A stretch of DNA of 6,982 bases from DASRQK01 sp964436635 (GTDB taxonomy: Bacteria > Bacteroidota > Bacteroidia > Sphingobacteriales > Sphingobacteriaceae), in the NCBI GenBank assembly GCA_964436635.1, contig CAYTDM010000043.1, forward strand, positions 1-6,982. Direction: 5' to 3'. The notes beneath the pieces were generated by a model. It had not been told where the DNA came from. It did no database searches and was given only the letters and a program-made list of their open reading frames with translations. Numbering within the stretch: the first letter of the stretch is position 1; each line of letters begins with the position of its first letter. The position numbers and the translations under genes are program-made. Below are positions 1 through 5,963 of the stretch, in pieces.

Positions 1-54
1 CCTACGACCTCCACATCCCAAATGTGGCGCGATACCGGGCTACGCTACACCCCG
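1..54 (-). tRNA. tRNA-Pro (anticodon UGG), 5' part, cut by window edge
   Basis: Reading the minus strand from base 54, the acceptor strand CGGGGTG (54-48) is followed by a D arm with the usual GG, then anticodon stem CCACA (27-23), loop TTTGGGA (22-16) and the complementary stem TGTGG (15-11). The loop puts anticodon TGG at 20-18, which reads proline CCN codons. The start of the T stem (GTAGG) is at 5-1 and the rest lies outside the window. A strong promoter match lies upstream at 106-136. The G at position 37 after the anticodon fits bacterial tRNA-Pro. Confidence 0.93.
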
Positions 55-105
55 AACTTTTTTAATTTGTTGTTTCAGCCGAGACTGATTTCCCATTGCG
101 GTGTG

Positions 106-136
106 CAAAATTAATCATATTCTCTGAAGTTGCAAA
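106..136 (-). promoter_or_regulatory. Bacteroidota-type promoter for tRNA-Pro
   Basis: On the minus strand a -33 element TTTG (136-133) is followed after exactly 19 bases by TAATTTTG (113-106), a perfect match to the TAnnTTTG -7 element of Bacteroidota. Transcription would start near base 100, about 45 bases before the tRNA 5' end at 54. Element identity and spacing are seen directly. Activity is inferred. Confidence 0.75.
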
Positions 137-153
137 TAATAATTTAAAAAAAC

Positions 154-198
154 TTTGAGCTTTTTCTTTATAAATAGGCTAACTAATTTGTACTCTTG
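154..198 (+). promoter_or_regulatory. possible rplS promoter (weak match)
   Basis: TTTG at 154-157 could be the -33 element. Candidate -7 elements are imperfect: TAATTTG at 184-190 is one base short of TAnnTTTG, and TACTCTTG at 191-198 has one mismatch. Spacing to TTTG is longer than usual for both. The position is sensible for rplS and leaves a leader of roughly 100 bases, but the exact elements are uncertain. Confidence 0.35.
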
Positions 199-258
199 CG
201 ATTATTTAAAAAATAATAAAAAAGGTTTTTTTAATTGGGAAATTATCACTAATATTGC

Positions 259-288
259 AGTCCGATTTTCACAGGTGAATAATCGACT
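259..288 (+). promoter_or_regulatory. stem-loop in the rplS leader, possible autoregulatory site
   Basis: AGTC (259-262) and GATT (264-267) pair with AATCGACT (281-288), leaving C263 bulged. The helix continues past a bulged T280 with TTCA (268-271) against TGAA (276-279) around a small CAGG loop. This gives about 12 base pairs and ends 16 bases before the rplS ATG at 305. Many ribosomal protein genes are controlled by the protein binding its own leader. Whether this hairpin does so is inference. There is no U tract, so it is not an intrinsic terminator. Confidence 0.45.
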
Positions 289-304
289 TTAATTACTCAA
301 AATC

Positions 305-658
305 ATGGATTTAATTAAATTTGTAGAAGAACAAGCGGTTGTAAAAAATACCCTTCCTGAATTTAATGCAGGAGATACTATCAGTGTACACTATAAAATT
401 CGCGAAGGAAACAAGGAGCGTGTTCAGGTATATCAAGGTGTTGTGATCCAACTTAATAGTGAAGGTACTAACAAAACGTTTACTGTCCGTAAGATTTCTA
501 ACGGTGTCGGTGTAGAGCGTATTTTCCCTGTGAACTCACCTAACATTGAAAAAATTGAAGTGAACAGCTACGGTAAAGTACGTCGTGCGAAGTTATTCTA
601 CTTAAGAGGATTAACTGGTAAAGCTGCTCGTATCAAATCGAAAAGAATTACTAAATAA
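305..658 (+). CDS. rplS: 50S ribosomal protein bL19
   Basis: Encodes bL19 (117 residues, normal family length), a large-subunit protein at the interface with the 30S subunit that contributes to intersubunit bridges. The family pattern is clear: N-terminal MDLIKFVEEQ, the GDTISVHYKIREG strand region (about residues 23-35), VYQGVVIQ (42-49), FTVRKISNGVGVERIFP (59-75), then the basic tail KVRRAKLFYLRGLTGKAARI (91-110). The start is the first ATG of the conserved N-terminus. There is no clear Shine-Dalgarno sequence, as is common in Bacteroidota. The gene stands alone here, not in a rpsP-trmD-rplS operon, between a divergent tRNA-Pro and its own terminator. A bulged stem-loop in its leader may regulate it. 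Confidence 0.97.
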   Translation: MDLIKFVEEQAVVKNTLPEFNAGDTISVHYKIREGNKERVQVYQGVVIQLNSEGTNKTFTVRKISNGVGVERIFPVNSPNIEKIEVNSYGKVRRAKLFYLRGLTGKAARIKSKRITK

Positions 659-685
659 GCACAACCGCTTAAGATAATTTACTGC

Positions 686-726
686 AAAAATCCTGTATAC
701 GTTTATAAAATGTGTACAGGATTTTT
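686..726 (+). terminator. intrinsic terminator of rplS
   Basis: AAAAATCCTGTA (686-697) pairs perfectly with TACAGGATTTTT (715-726). Three inner pairs (698-700 with 712-714, one of them a T-G wobble) extend the stem to 15. The loop is 11 bases. The T run at 722-726 forms both the 3' arm and the U tract. It begins 27 bases after the rplS stop. The mirror-image A run could let it also work for leftward transcription. Confidence 0.85.
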
Positions 727-747
727 CTATTAATATATACCAACTCA

Positions 748-880
748 GCGAGCTTGTTATATGAGCATGTAAGAGCAAGCTGCTTGTTAGTGCGGGCTTT
801 TTATTGCGAGCTTGTTATATGAGCTTGTTAGTGCGGGCTTGTTATTGGGAGCATATAAGCAAGCAGTTTGTTAATGCGAG
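748..880. repeat. degenerate short direct repeats based on GCTTGTTA
   Basis: The octamer GCTTGTTA occurs exactly five times (752-759, 782-789, 810-817, 823-830, 837-844), plus a variant at 866-873. Longer identical pairs are GCGAGCTTGTTATATGAGC at 748-766 and 806-824, and GCTTGTTAGTGCGGGCTT at 782-799 and 823-840. CAAGC/GCTTG pairs (776-786) make local palindromes. Spacing is irregular (58 and 41 bases), so this is not a CRISPR array. No coding frame is convincing. This fills most of the gap between the rplS terminator and the leftward operon terminator. Confidence 0.7.
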
Positions 881-888
881 CAAATTAA

Positions 889-920
889 ATAGGCGCTATT
901 CGATATCCAATAGCACCTAT
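889..920 (-). terminator. intrinsic terminator of the patatin-AKR operon
   Basis: ATAGGCGCTATT (889-900) and AATAGCACCTAT (909-920) form a 12-bp inverted repeat with an 8-base loop. The only non-Watson-Crick position (894/915) is A-C on the plus strand but G-U in a minus-strand transcript, so the hairpin is complete only for leftward RNA. It lies 44 bases past the aldo/keto reductase stop, and the minus strand continues with TTTAATTT, a weak U tract. Confidence 0.65.
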
Positions 921-964
921 CTACACGATTAACCGATAATGCCTGCACACACTAAATCGCCAGA

Positions 965-1954
965 TTAATGTTCCGGTAGCACAGGCTTTGTGCCCATAAT
1001 CTCATCGATTTCAGCTAAGATCTCGCTCGTAATTTGCGGGAGCACCTCCAAGGCGGATAAATTCTCCACTAATTGACTTTCTTTGGTTGCCCCCAAGATT
1101 GCCGTGGTCACGTTTGGATTTTTCAAACACCAAGCGATGGACAAAGTTGACATTGGCACTCCCAATCGATCTGCCACCAACTGTAAATTCCGCACACGAC
1201 CTAATTTTTCTTCTGTATACGTTTTGTCTTTTAACCAACCATATCCTTCTAAGGTTAATCGAGAGCCTTCAGGAATGCCATTATTATATTTTCCGGTCAA
1301 TAGGCCTGAGGCTAAGGGACTCCAGATCGTCGTACCCATACCGATATGATTAAAAATGGTAAGGAAATCCGCTTCCATTTTCTGCCTATTGAATAAATTG
1401 TATTCCGGCTGTTCCACCGAAGGTCCTTCTAAACCAAGGCGTTGAGCCACCATGTGCGCTTCCATAATTTCCGGCGCGCTCCATTCGCTGGTTCCCCAAT
1501 ACAAAATTTTCCCTTGTGAAATCAAGGTATTCATGGTGCGCACCACTTCCTCAATCGGGGTGTTTTTATCCGGTCGATGGCAATAATATAAATCCAAATA
1601 TTCCACTTGCATCCTTTGCAACGCTTCTTCACACGCTTCCACCACGTGTTTCCGGCTTAAACCAAATTGATTTGGTTTTTTCTCCTTGCCCTTCCAGCCA
1701 AAAAACACCTTGCTCGACAACACATACGAACTGCGTTCCCAATTTTTCATTTTCAACACCTTTCCCATAATTTTCTCGGATTCTCCCGCCGCATACACTT
1801 CGGCGTTATCAAAGAAATTTACACCAGCATCGTAGGCAATGCCCATTAATCGATCGCTCAAATTCACATCTAATTGGTTGGAAAATGTCACCCATGACCC
1901 AAAGGACAACGTGCTTAATTGTAGGCCAGTGCGACCCATTCTTCTATATTCCAT
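965..1954 (-). CDS. aldo/keto reductase, Kv-beta-like (AKR6) type
   Basis: A 329-residue cytosolic (beta/alpha)8-barrel oxidoreductase expected to reduce aldehydes or ketones with NADPH. The catalytic tetrad is intact: Asp49 and Tyr54 in FFDNAEVY, Lys82 in SSKV, and His126 in YYCHRPD. Cofactor-site motifs are present: GTSEW (154-158), VEQPEYNLF (180-188), SPLASGLLTGKY (212-223) and the C-terminal GATKESQLVEN (288-298). The N-terminal YRRMGRTGLQLSTLSFGSW and the overall length match bacterial relatives of the voltage-gated potassium channel beta subunit. No channel gene is nearby, so a channel role is not implied and the substrate is unknown. It starts 19 bases after the patatin gene ends, so the two are very probably cotranscribed. 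A hairpin terminator follows. Confidence 0.93.
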   Translation of the reverse strand: MEYRRMGRTGLQLSTLSFGSWVTFSNQLDVNLSDRLMGIAYDAGVNFFDNAEVYAAGESEKIMGKVLKMKNWERSSYVLSSKVFFGWKGKEKKPNQFGLSRKHVVEACEEALQRMQVEYLDLYYCHRPDKNTPIEEVVRTMNTLISQGKILYWGTSEWSAPEIMEAHMVAQRLGLEGPSVEQPEYNLFNRQKMEADFLTIFNHIGMGTTIWSPLASGLLTGKYNNGIPEGSRLTLEGYGWLKDKTYTEEKLGRVRNLQLVADRLGVPMSTLSIAWCLKNPNVTTAILGATKESQLVENLSALEVLPQITSEILAEIDEIMGTKPVLPEH

Positions 1955-1973
1955 GCGTTTTTTTTATTCAAAT

Positions 1974-3020
1974 TTAGGGATAATCCCTTAAAAATGCATG
2001 AATCGCCGGTCGATTTAATTCGTAAACATGATCGGCCAGGTCTTTCATCGTCTCCAGCAACAGCGGATCCTTCGTGTCCATGGGTACTTTCTTGCCCTTT
2101 AAAAGCGGAAACTTATCCGCATAATCATCGAATATAGGATCGATTCTCAAAAAATTTCCAGGCGCCAACACATGCCTCGCATAATAAATACTGCTTTGCA
2201 CATTGCTTTCAATAATTAATTGCGGCAAATATTTAATCCATTGAAGGTTCCCCCAGTTCCCCGCACCGATTTTTTCAGGTGAAATGCGATGTAAATGACT
2301 GCTTCCCGTGCCGATAGAGAGCACTTTAATCTCTTCCCTTCGCTTGCGCAAACCTTTATACCCGTTTAACAAGTACATCCCCTTTTCCGATGGAGAAATC
2401 GGCGAATCGTTCAGGGCATAAGCGATGGCAGCCATCGCAGGATTATTCATGGCCACTCCACCATCTATATATTTTTGATCATGAATCGGAAAATAGGTAG
2501 GGGCTGCGGTCGTACTCATGCCCACATCCACCAGCGAGATGTCCTGTTGATGGATAAAAGAAGAATGAAAAATAGCCGGTCGATAATGTTCATTGCGATC
2601 AGCACCAGGAACCGGATTTAAATCAAACGCACAGATCATAATTTCTTTGCCCCGCAAACCCACGTCCGCATGACGATGCACATCCCCTAACGTACGCGTC
2701 CCAAAATACCTTTCCAGCACCGCGCGTAGATTATGAGGCGAATAATTTGCACGAAATTGTTCATCAAATTTAATGGTGCGATCCACCCAAGATTCCTGAA
2801 AGATTAAATTCGCATGCTCTAAATAAAGCCGCACTAAACCTTCTCCAGTCAATCCGCTCGATAGCCCTAAACAAATCACACCCCCTGTCGACGTCCCTGC
2901 TAATAAATCCACCTCATGAATGATGCCACGGCCATATTCCTCCTCCAGACGATGAATGATTTGGGCAGGAATGATCCCTCGGGTTCCTCCGCCGTCAATG
3001 GATAAAATTTTAAACGACAT
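1974..3020 (-). CDS. patatin-like phospholipase
   Basis: A 348-residue lipid acyl hydrolase of the patatin family with a Ser-Asp dyad. The oxyanion-hole motif DGGGTRG is at residues 9-15. The nucleophile elbow GTSTGG is at 42-47 with Ser44 catalytic. The AAPTYFP block is at 172-178, and the catalytic Asp is Asp186 in YIDGGVAMNNP. There is no signal peptide: the domain begins at residue 3, so it should act in the cytosol or on the inner membrane face. Family members release fatty acids from phospholipids or other lipid esters. The substrate here is unknown. It is first gene of a leftward operon with the aldo/keto reductase and is divergent from the DUF885 gene across 142 bases. I see no clear leftward TAnnTTTG promoter in that gap. 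No cyclase or effector-associated genes lie beside it, so a phage-defence role is not suggested by context. Confidence 0.93.
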   Translation of the reverse strand: MSFKILSIDGGGTRGIIPAQIIHRLEEEYGRGIIHEVDLLAGTSTGGVICLGLSSGLTGEGLVRLYLEHANLIFQESWVDRTIKFDEQFRANYSPHNLRAVLERYFGTRTLGDVHRHADVGLRGKEIMICAFDLNPVPGADRNEHYRPAIFHSSFIHQQDISLVDVGMSTTAAPTYFPIHDQKYIDGGVAMNNPAMAAIAYALNDSPISPSEKGMYLLNGYKGLRKRREEIKVLSIGTGSSHLHRISPEKIGAGNWGNLQWIKYLPQLIIESNVQSSIYYARHVLAPGNFLRIDPIFDDYADKFPLLKGKKVPMDTKDPLLLETMKDLADHVYELNRPAIHAFLRDYP

Positions 3021-3100
3021 GATGGAATTAAGTTGCTTAATAAATAAATTGGTTTACTAAGATAAACTTAATTTTGAATGAAACAAAATAAATAAGGCGC

Positions 3101-3131
3101 TTGTAATTCCGTGGAATAATCGTTAGGTTTG
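3101..3131 (+). promoter_or_regulatory. Bacteroidota-type promoter for the DUF885 gene
   Basis: TTG at 3101-3103 is followed after 20 bases by TAGGTTTG (3124-3131), a perfect TAnnTTTG -7 element. Transcription would begin near 3138, giving a leader of about 25 bases before the ATG at 3163. Another TAATTTTG at 3069-3076 has its nearest TTG (3049-3051) only 17 bases upstream, so it is a weaker alternative. Confidence 0.7.
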
Positions 3132-3162
3132 AATCAAACACATCCAATTATTAGACGCTATT

Positions 3163-5016
3163 ATGATGATCAAGAAAATCATACCATTCGCGATGCTTGG
3201 TGCCTGCTTGGGCACAATAAATGTTTGGGCAGCCGAGCCTGCTAATTCGACCGCCAACACGAAGAAATTAGGAGGTGCTGAAACTTCTCAAACCCATTCG
3301 ACCATTCAGGACGATAATTTGAAACGTTTATATGAACAAGCCAGCGAGGTTTCAGGCCTGGTCACCCAGTATGTGCAAGATTTAAATGCAGTGCAATACG
3401 TTTATGGACCCATTCCGGCCAGTTCAGCCGTGCGATCTTTCCCTTCTACAGGGGTCTTTGCTCCGGTCCAATTGAATAGGATGATGGAAGTGAATGAGCA
3501 GTATTTAAAGACGCTCGCGCAACAACCCTTCGATGCCTTCAGCATCCATGGCCAAGTAGATTACTTGATGTTAAAAAACAAAATTGAGCGCCATCAAACC
3601 TCCTTGAAAACCCATCAGCAGCAGTACCAGAAAATCGCCGATAAAATTCCTTTTGCGGAAGCGATTTATGCCTTTGAAACCAAAAGAAGACGGGGAGAAC
3701 CGGTGAATGGAGAGGAGATTGCAGGAATATTGCATGAAGCCAAACTCGTTGTTCATCGCCAAAGAGACCTATTAAAACAGGTCAAAGAGCTGGATGATGA
3801 AACGGCGACCTACTTGGAGGCTACGGTTCGAGATTTAAAAAATCGCTTAAACAGCGCTTATCATTTTTACTATGGATATGAACCTTTATTTACCTGGTGG
3901 GTGCCAGAACCCTATAAAGCACTGGATCAAGCCTTAGAGGAATATGCAGCGCTCGCAAAATCGAAAAGCAACGCCAAAGTCGCTAACGATGGCTCGAATA
4001 TAGGCGGTAAACCTATAGGTCGGGCTGCATTTGCGCGCTTACTTGAAGAAGAAATGATTCCGTATAGTCCAGAGGAATTATTGCAAATAGCAGAACAAGA
4101 GTTTGCGTGGAGCGAAGCCGAATTATTAAAAGCAGCGAATGAAATGGGTTTTGGCAACGACTGGAGAGCAGCACAAGAGCAAGTTAAAAATTCCTATGTG
4201 GCGCCAGGGAAACAACCAGAAACCATTATCGAATTAAATCAGGCCGCATTGGACTTTATCCAAGAGCGCGATCTGCTAACCATGCCGGAATTATCGCATG
4301 AAACTTGGGGCATGATTATGATGACGCCTCAACAACAGGAAGTCAGCCCGTTTTTTTTAGGCGGTCGCAATATTTTAATAGCCTATCCCACCCATGAAAT
4401 GAGTCATGAGCGGAAATTGATGAGTATGCGCGGGAATAATCCCTTCTTTTCAAGGGGAATCGTTCAACACGAATTGGTTCCGGGGCATCATTTGCAGTAT
4501 TTTATGAATAGTCGATATAAGGCCTATAGGGGTGAACATTTCAGAACGCCGTTTTGGACAGAGGGCTGGACCTTATATTGGGAATTATTATTGTACGATA
4601 TGGGTTTCCCAAAAACTCCTGAAGAACGCATAGGCATGTTGTTTTGGCGCATGCACCGATGTGCCCGCATTACTTTTTCTATAAAATACCATTTGGGAGA
4701 GTGGACACCACAACAGTGCATTGACTATTTAGTGGATAGGGTAGGCCATGAGTCTTCCACCGCACATGGGGAAGTGAAACGATCCTTTGAAGGGAATTAT
4801 GGGCCCTTATACCAATTAGCCTATATGATCGGCGGACTCCAAGTGTGGAGCCTAAAACAAGAACTCGTGGATAGGGGGAATATGCCGATTAAAGAATTTC
4901 ACGATCGCTTTATGAAGGAAAATTACATGCCGATCGAATTGTTAAGAGCGACGCTTACCAATCAAAAATTAACAAGAAACTATAAAAGTAATTGGAGATT
5001 TTACAAGCTTAAATAA
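3163..5016 (+). CDS. exported DUF885-family putative metallopeptidase
   Basis: A 617-residue protein of the DUF885 family, whose members resemble zinc peptidases. Residues 1-23 form a signal peptide (KK, hydrophobic core, then VWA before AEP), so it is probably periplasmic. LGAC at 12-15 also resembles a lipobox, so a lipoprotein with Cys15 is possible. The key motif HELVPGHHLQ is at 436-445, with His436, Glu437 and the His pair 442-443 as likely metal and catalytic residues. TEGWTLYWE (Glu467) follows, and the C-terminal block has Glu537 and Arg540 before GPLYQLAYMIGG. The usual PGQA stretch of the last block is here NYGPLYQ, a divergence from the family. The first of two adjacent ATGs is chosen. 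Either gives the same signal. The gene has its own promoter and is divergent from the patatin gene. Substrate unknown. Confidence 0.88.
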   Translation: MMIKKIIPFAMLGACLGTINVWAAEPANSTANTKKLGGAETSQTHSTIQDDNLKRLYEQASEVSGLVTQYVQDLNAVQYVYGPIPASSAVRSFPSTGVFAPVQLNRMMEVNEQYLKTLAQQPFDAFSIHGQVDYLMLKNKIERHQTSLKTHQQQYQKIADKIPFAEAIYAFETKRRRGEPVNGEEIAGILHEAKLVVHRQRDLLKQVKELDDETATYLEATVRDLKNRLNSAYHFYYGYEPLFTWWVPEPYKALDQALEEYAALAKSKSNAKVANDGSNIGGKPIGRAAFARLLEEEMIPYSPEELLQIAEQEFAWSEAELLKAANEMGFGNDWRAAQEQVKNSYVAPGKQPETIIELNQAALDFIQERDLLTMPELSHETWGMIMMTPQQQEVSPFFLGGRNILIAYPTHEMSHERKLMSMRGNNPFFSRGIVQHELVPGHHLQYFMNSRYKAYRGEHFRTPFWTEGWTLYWELLLYDMGFPKTPEERIGMLFWRMHRCARITFSIKYHLGEWTPQQCIDYLVDRVGHESSTAHGEVKRSFEGNYGPLYQLAYMIGGLQVWSLKQELVDRGNMPIKEFHDRFMKENYMPIELLRATLTNQKLTRNYKSNWRFYKLK

Positions 5017-5062
5017 GATGCCTGATGATCACCACCCAAATTAATCAACAATAAATCACCGC

Positions 5063-5115
5063 ACTCGGCAACTGCTAAGGTGCGCCCACTGTGGACACTG
5101 AATCAGTTGCCGAGT
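5063..5115. repeat. perfect 12-bp inverted repeat downstream of the DUF885 gene
   Basis: ACTCGGCAACTG (5063-5074) and CAGTTGCCGAGT (5104-5115) are exact inverse complements separated by 29 bases, starting 47 bases after the DUF885 stop. No T run follows on either strand, so it is a poor intrinsic terminator, though a hairpin in the message could protect its 3' end. The rest of 5017-5246 shows no convincing gene. It lies at the border between the conserved genes and the RHS-associated region. Confidence 0.6.
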
Positions 5116-5246
5116 TCAAGCAAATACCGGAATAACTAAAGCACAGAATGACCAGCAAGAGCACAAATTGAAGAGGTTCTAGCATCATGACTGGGATAGT
5201 AACTTTACGGATATAGTTGCTTTTATAACAAAAAGGAAGATGAGGT

Positions 5247-5510
5247 GTGTTATGTGATTGGAAAGCCTTGGACCAGGTAGGGACAGGGCTTTTAATCTTG
5301 ATCTTCGATAACCTTAAAAGGCCTCTTGGTAGATCAGGACAGACACTGGACTACCTGGTCAAGGACGGTGAGTACGACCACATCGACAAGGAGACCCTCA
5401 AGCGGTTAAGAGAGATACAACGGCTCGATCCGGAGAACAGGGCGCACGTGTTCGCAACCATTGATGCATTCATCAAGGCCGCCAAACTTAAGAGCATTGC
5501 GGCAATGTAA
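5247..5510 (+). pseudogene. C-terminal remnant of an XRE-type transcriptional regulator
   Basis: An open frame of 87 codons from GTG at 5247. Only its later part looks like a real protein. From about base 5346 it reads LDYLVKDGEYDHIDKETLKRL and then a helical tail ending DAFIKAAKLKSIAAM. This is the pattern that follows the helix-turn-helix domain in small XRE-family regulators of Bacteroidota, where LDYLV closes the HTH and a helix-rich tail follows. The DNA-binding helices are missing, and the first residues are read through a terminator-like hairpin (5262-5292). So this is probably a decayed or deleted gene, not a working regulator. Its G+C looks higher than the rplS end of the window. An expressed small protein from the GTG cannot be excluded. 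Confidence 0.6.
5262..5293 (+). terminator. terminator-like hairpin before the regulator remnant (copy 1)
   Basis: AAAGCCTTG (5262-5270) pairs with CAGGGCTTT (5284-5292) with one G-U wobble around a 13-base loop, and a further T and TTAATCTT follow. It is 26/31 identical to the hairpin at 5515-5545. A terminator just inside the start of the open frame argues that the frame's 5' end is not original. Confidence 0.55.
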
Positions 5511-5512
5511 TG

Positions 5513-5545
5513 AAAAAGCCCTGAACCAGTAAGGAACAGGGCTTT
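5513..5545 (-). terminator. terminator for the RHS/small membrane protein operon (copy 2)
   Basis: AAAGCCCTG (5515-5523) and CAGGGCTTT (5537-5545) form a perfect 9-bp stem with a 13-base loop. On the minus strand the 3' arm runs into TTTTT (5517-5513), a proper U tract, 26 bases past the stop of the leftward gene at 5571. It could also end rightward transcription of the regulator remnant, whose stop is immediately before it, although no T run follows on that side beyond the arm itself. Confidence 0.7.
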
Positions 5546-5570
5546 GGGATCTTCTTACAGTTTAAAGGAG

Positions 5571-5963
5571 TCACTTTTCTTTACGGAGGTCTGCATAGTT
5601 CAATATTTCCACCAATTGTCCATTACGGTAATATTCCACTAAAAGGCTACCCTGGTTTTTTGAGATAGAGTCACCAACTTGGAATTTGTGCTCCCACTCC
5701 CCATCAACAGTAAACTCTTGGTTTTTAGCAACCAAAGTCATGATATTATGATTATACTTTTGTCTATAAATGGAATCCACTGTTCCATGAAAATCGTATT
5801 CTTGACGACTTTCCAAAAAAGCATCTCTGTGTGATTTTGGATTAAAGAAAAAACCTCTGATCATGAAAAAGAACAGGATGGATAAGGGCACAAAAAGTAT
5901 CGAATAGATAATCCACCGATCCGTATTACTGAGGTTAAAACCTTGCTTGCTTATCTTCTCCAT
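5571..5963 (-). CDS. small single-pass membrane protein, possible RHS-associated immunity protein
   Basis: A 130-residue protein of unknown function. A short N-terminus (MEKISKQGFNLSNTDR) precedes one hydrophobic segment at about residues 17-35 (WIIYSILFVPLSILFFFMI). A hydrophilic, beta-rich domain follows from about residue 57 to the end, with GTVDSIY (60-66), VGDSISKNQGS (96-106) and VEYYRNGQLVEILNY (109-123). Its ATG lies inside the last codons of the upstream RHS tip frame (13-base overlap), so translation is probably coupled. Small genes directly after RHS or YD-repeat toxin tips are often immunity proteins, and that is the best guess here, by position only. A hairpin terminator follows. 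I do not recognise a named family. Confidence 0.8.
   Translation of the reverse strand: MEKISKQGFNLSNTDRWIIYSILFVPLSILFFFMIRGFFFNPKSHRDAFLESRQEYDFHGTVDSIYRQKYNHNIMTLVAKNQEFTVDGEWEHKFQVGDSISKNQGSLLVEYYRNGQLVEILNYADLRKEK

Noticed and set aside
1..54. Integration site at tRNA-Pro
   Set aside because: The tRNA 3' end is outside the window and no repeated tRNA fragment or integrase gene is seen.
748..880. CRISPR array
   Set aside because: Repeat units differ in length, spacing is irregular, there are no uniform spacers and no cas genes.
965..1954. Other open frames on both strands inside the AKR, patatin and DUF885 genes
   Set aside because: They lie within well-supported genes and their translations show no family pattern, so they are shadows.
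1974..3020. Patatin-like protein as a CBASS-type phage-defence effector
   Set aside because: No nucleotidyltransferase or accessory gene lies beside it. The partner is an aldo/keto reductase and the other neighbour is a DUF885 peptidase.
3084..3091. Leftward -7 element for the patatin operon
   Set aside because: The minus-strand TTATTTTG has one mismatch in the conserved TA and lacks a TTG at a suitable distance.
5247..5345. Genuine N-terminus of the XRE-type protein
   Set aside because: It has no helix-turn-helix pattern and is read through a terminator-like hairpin, so it is probably fortuitous open frame.
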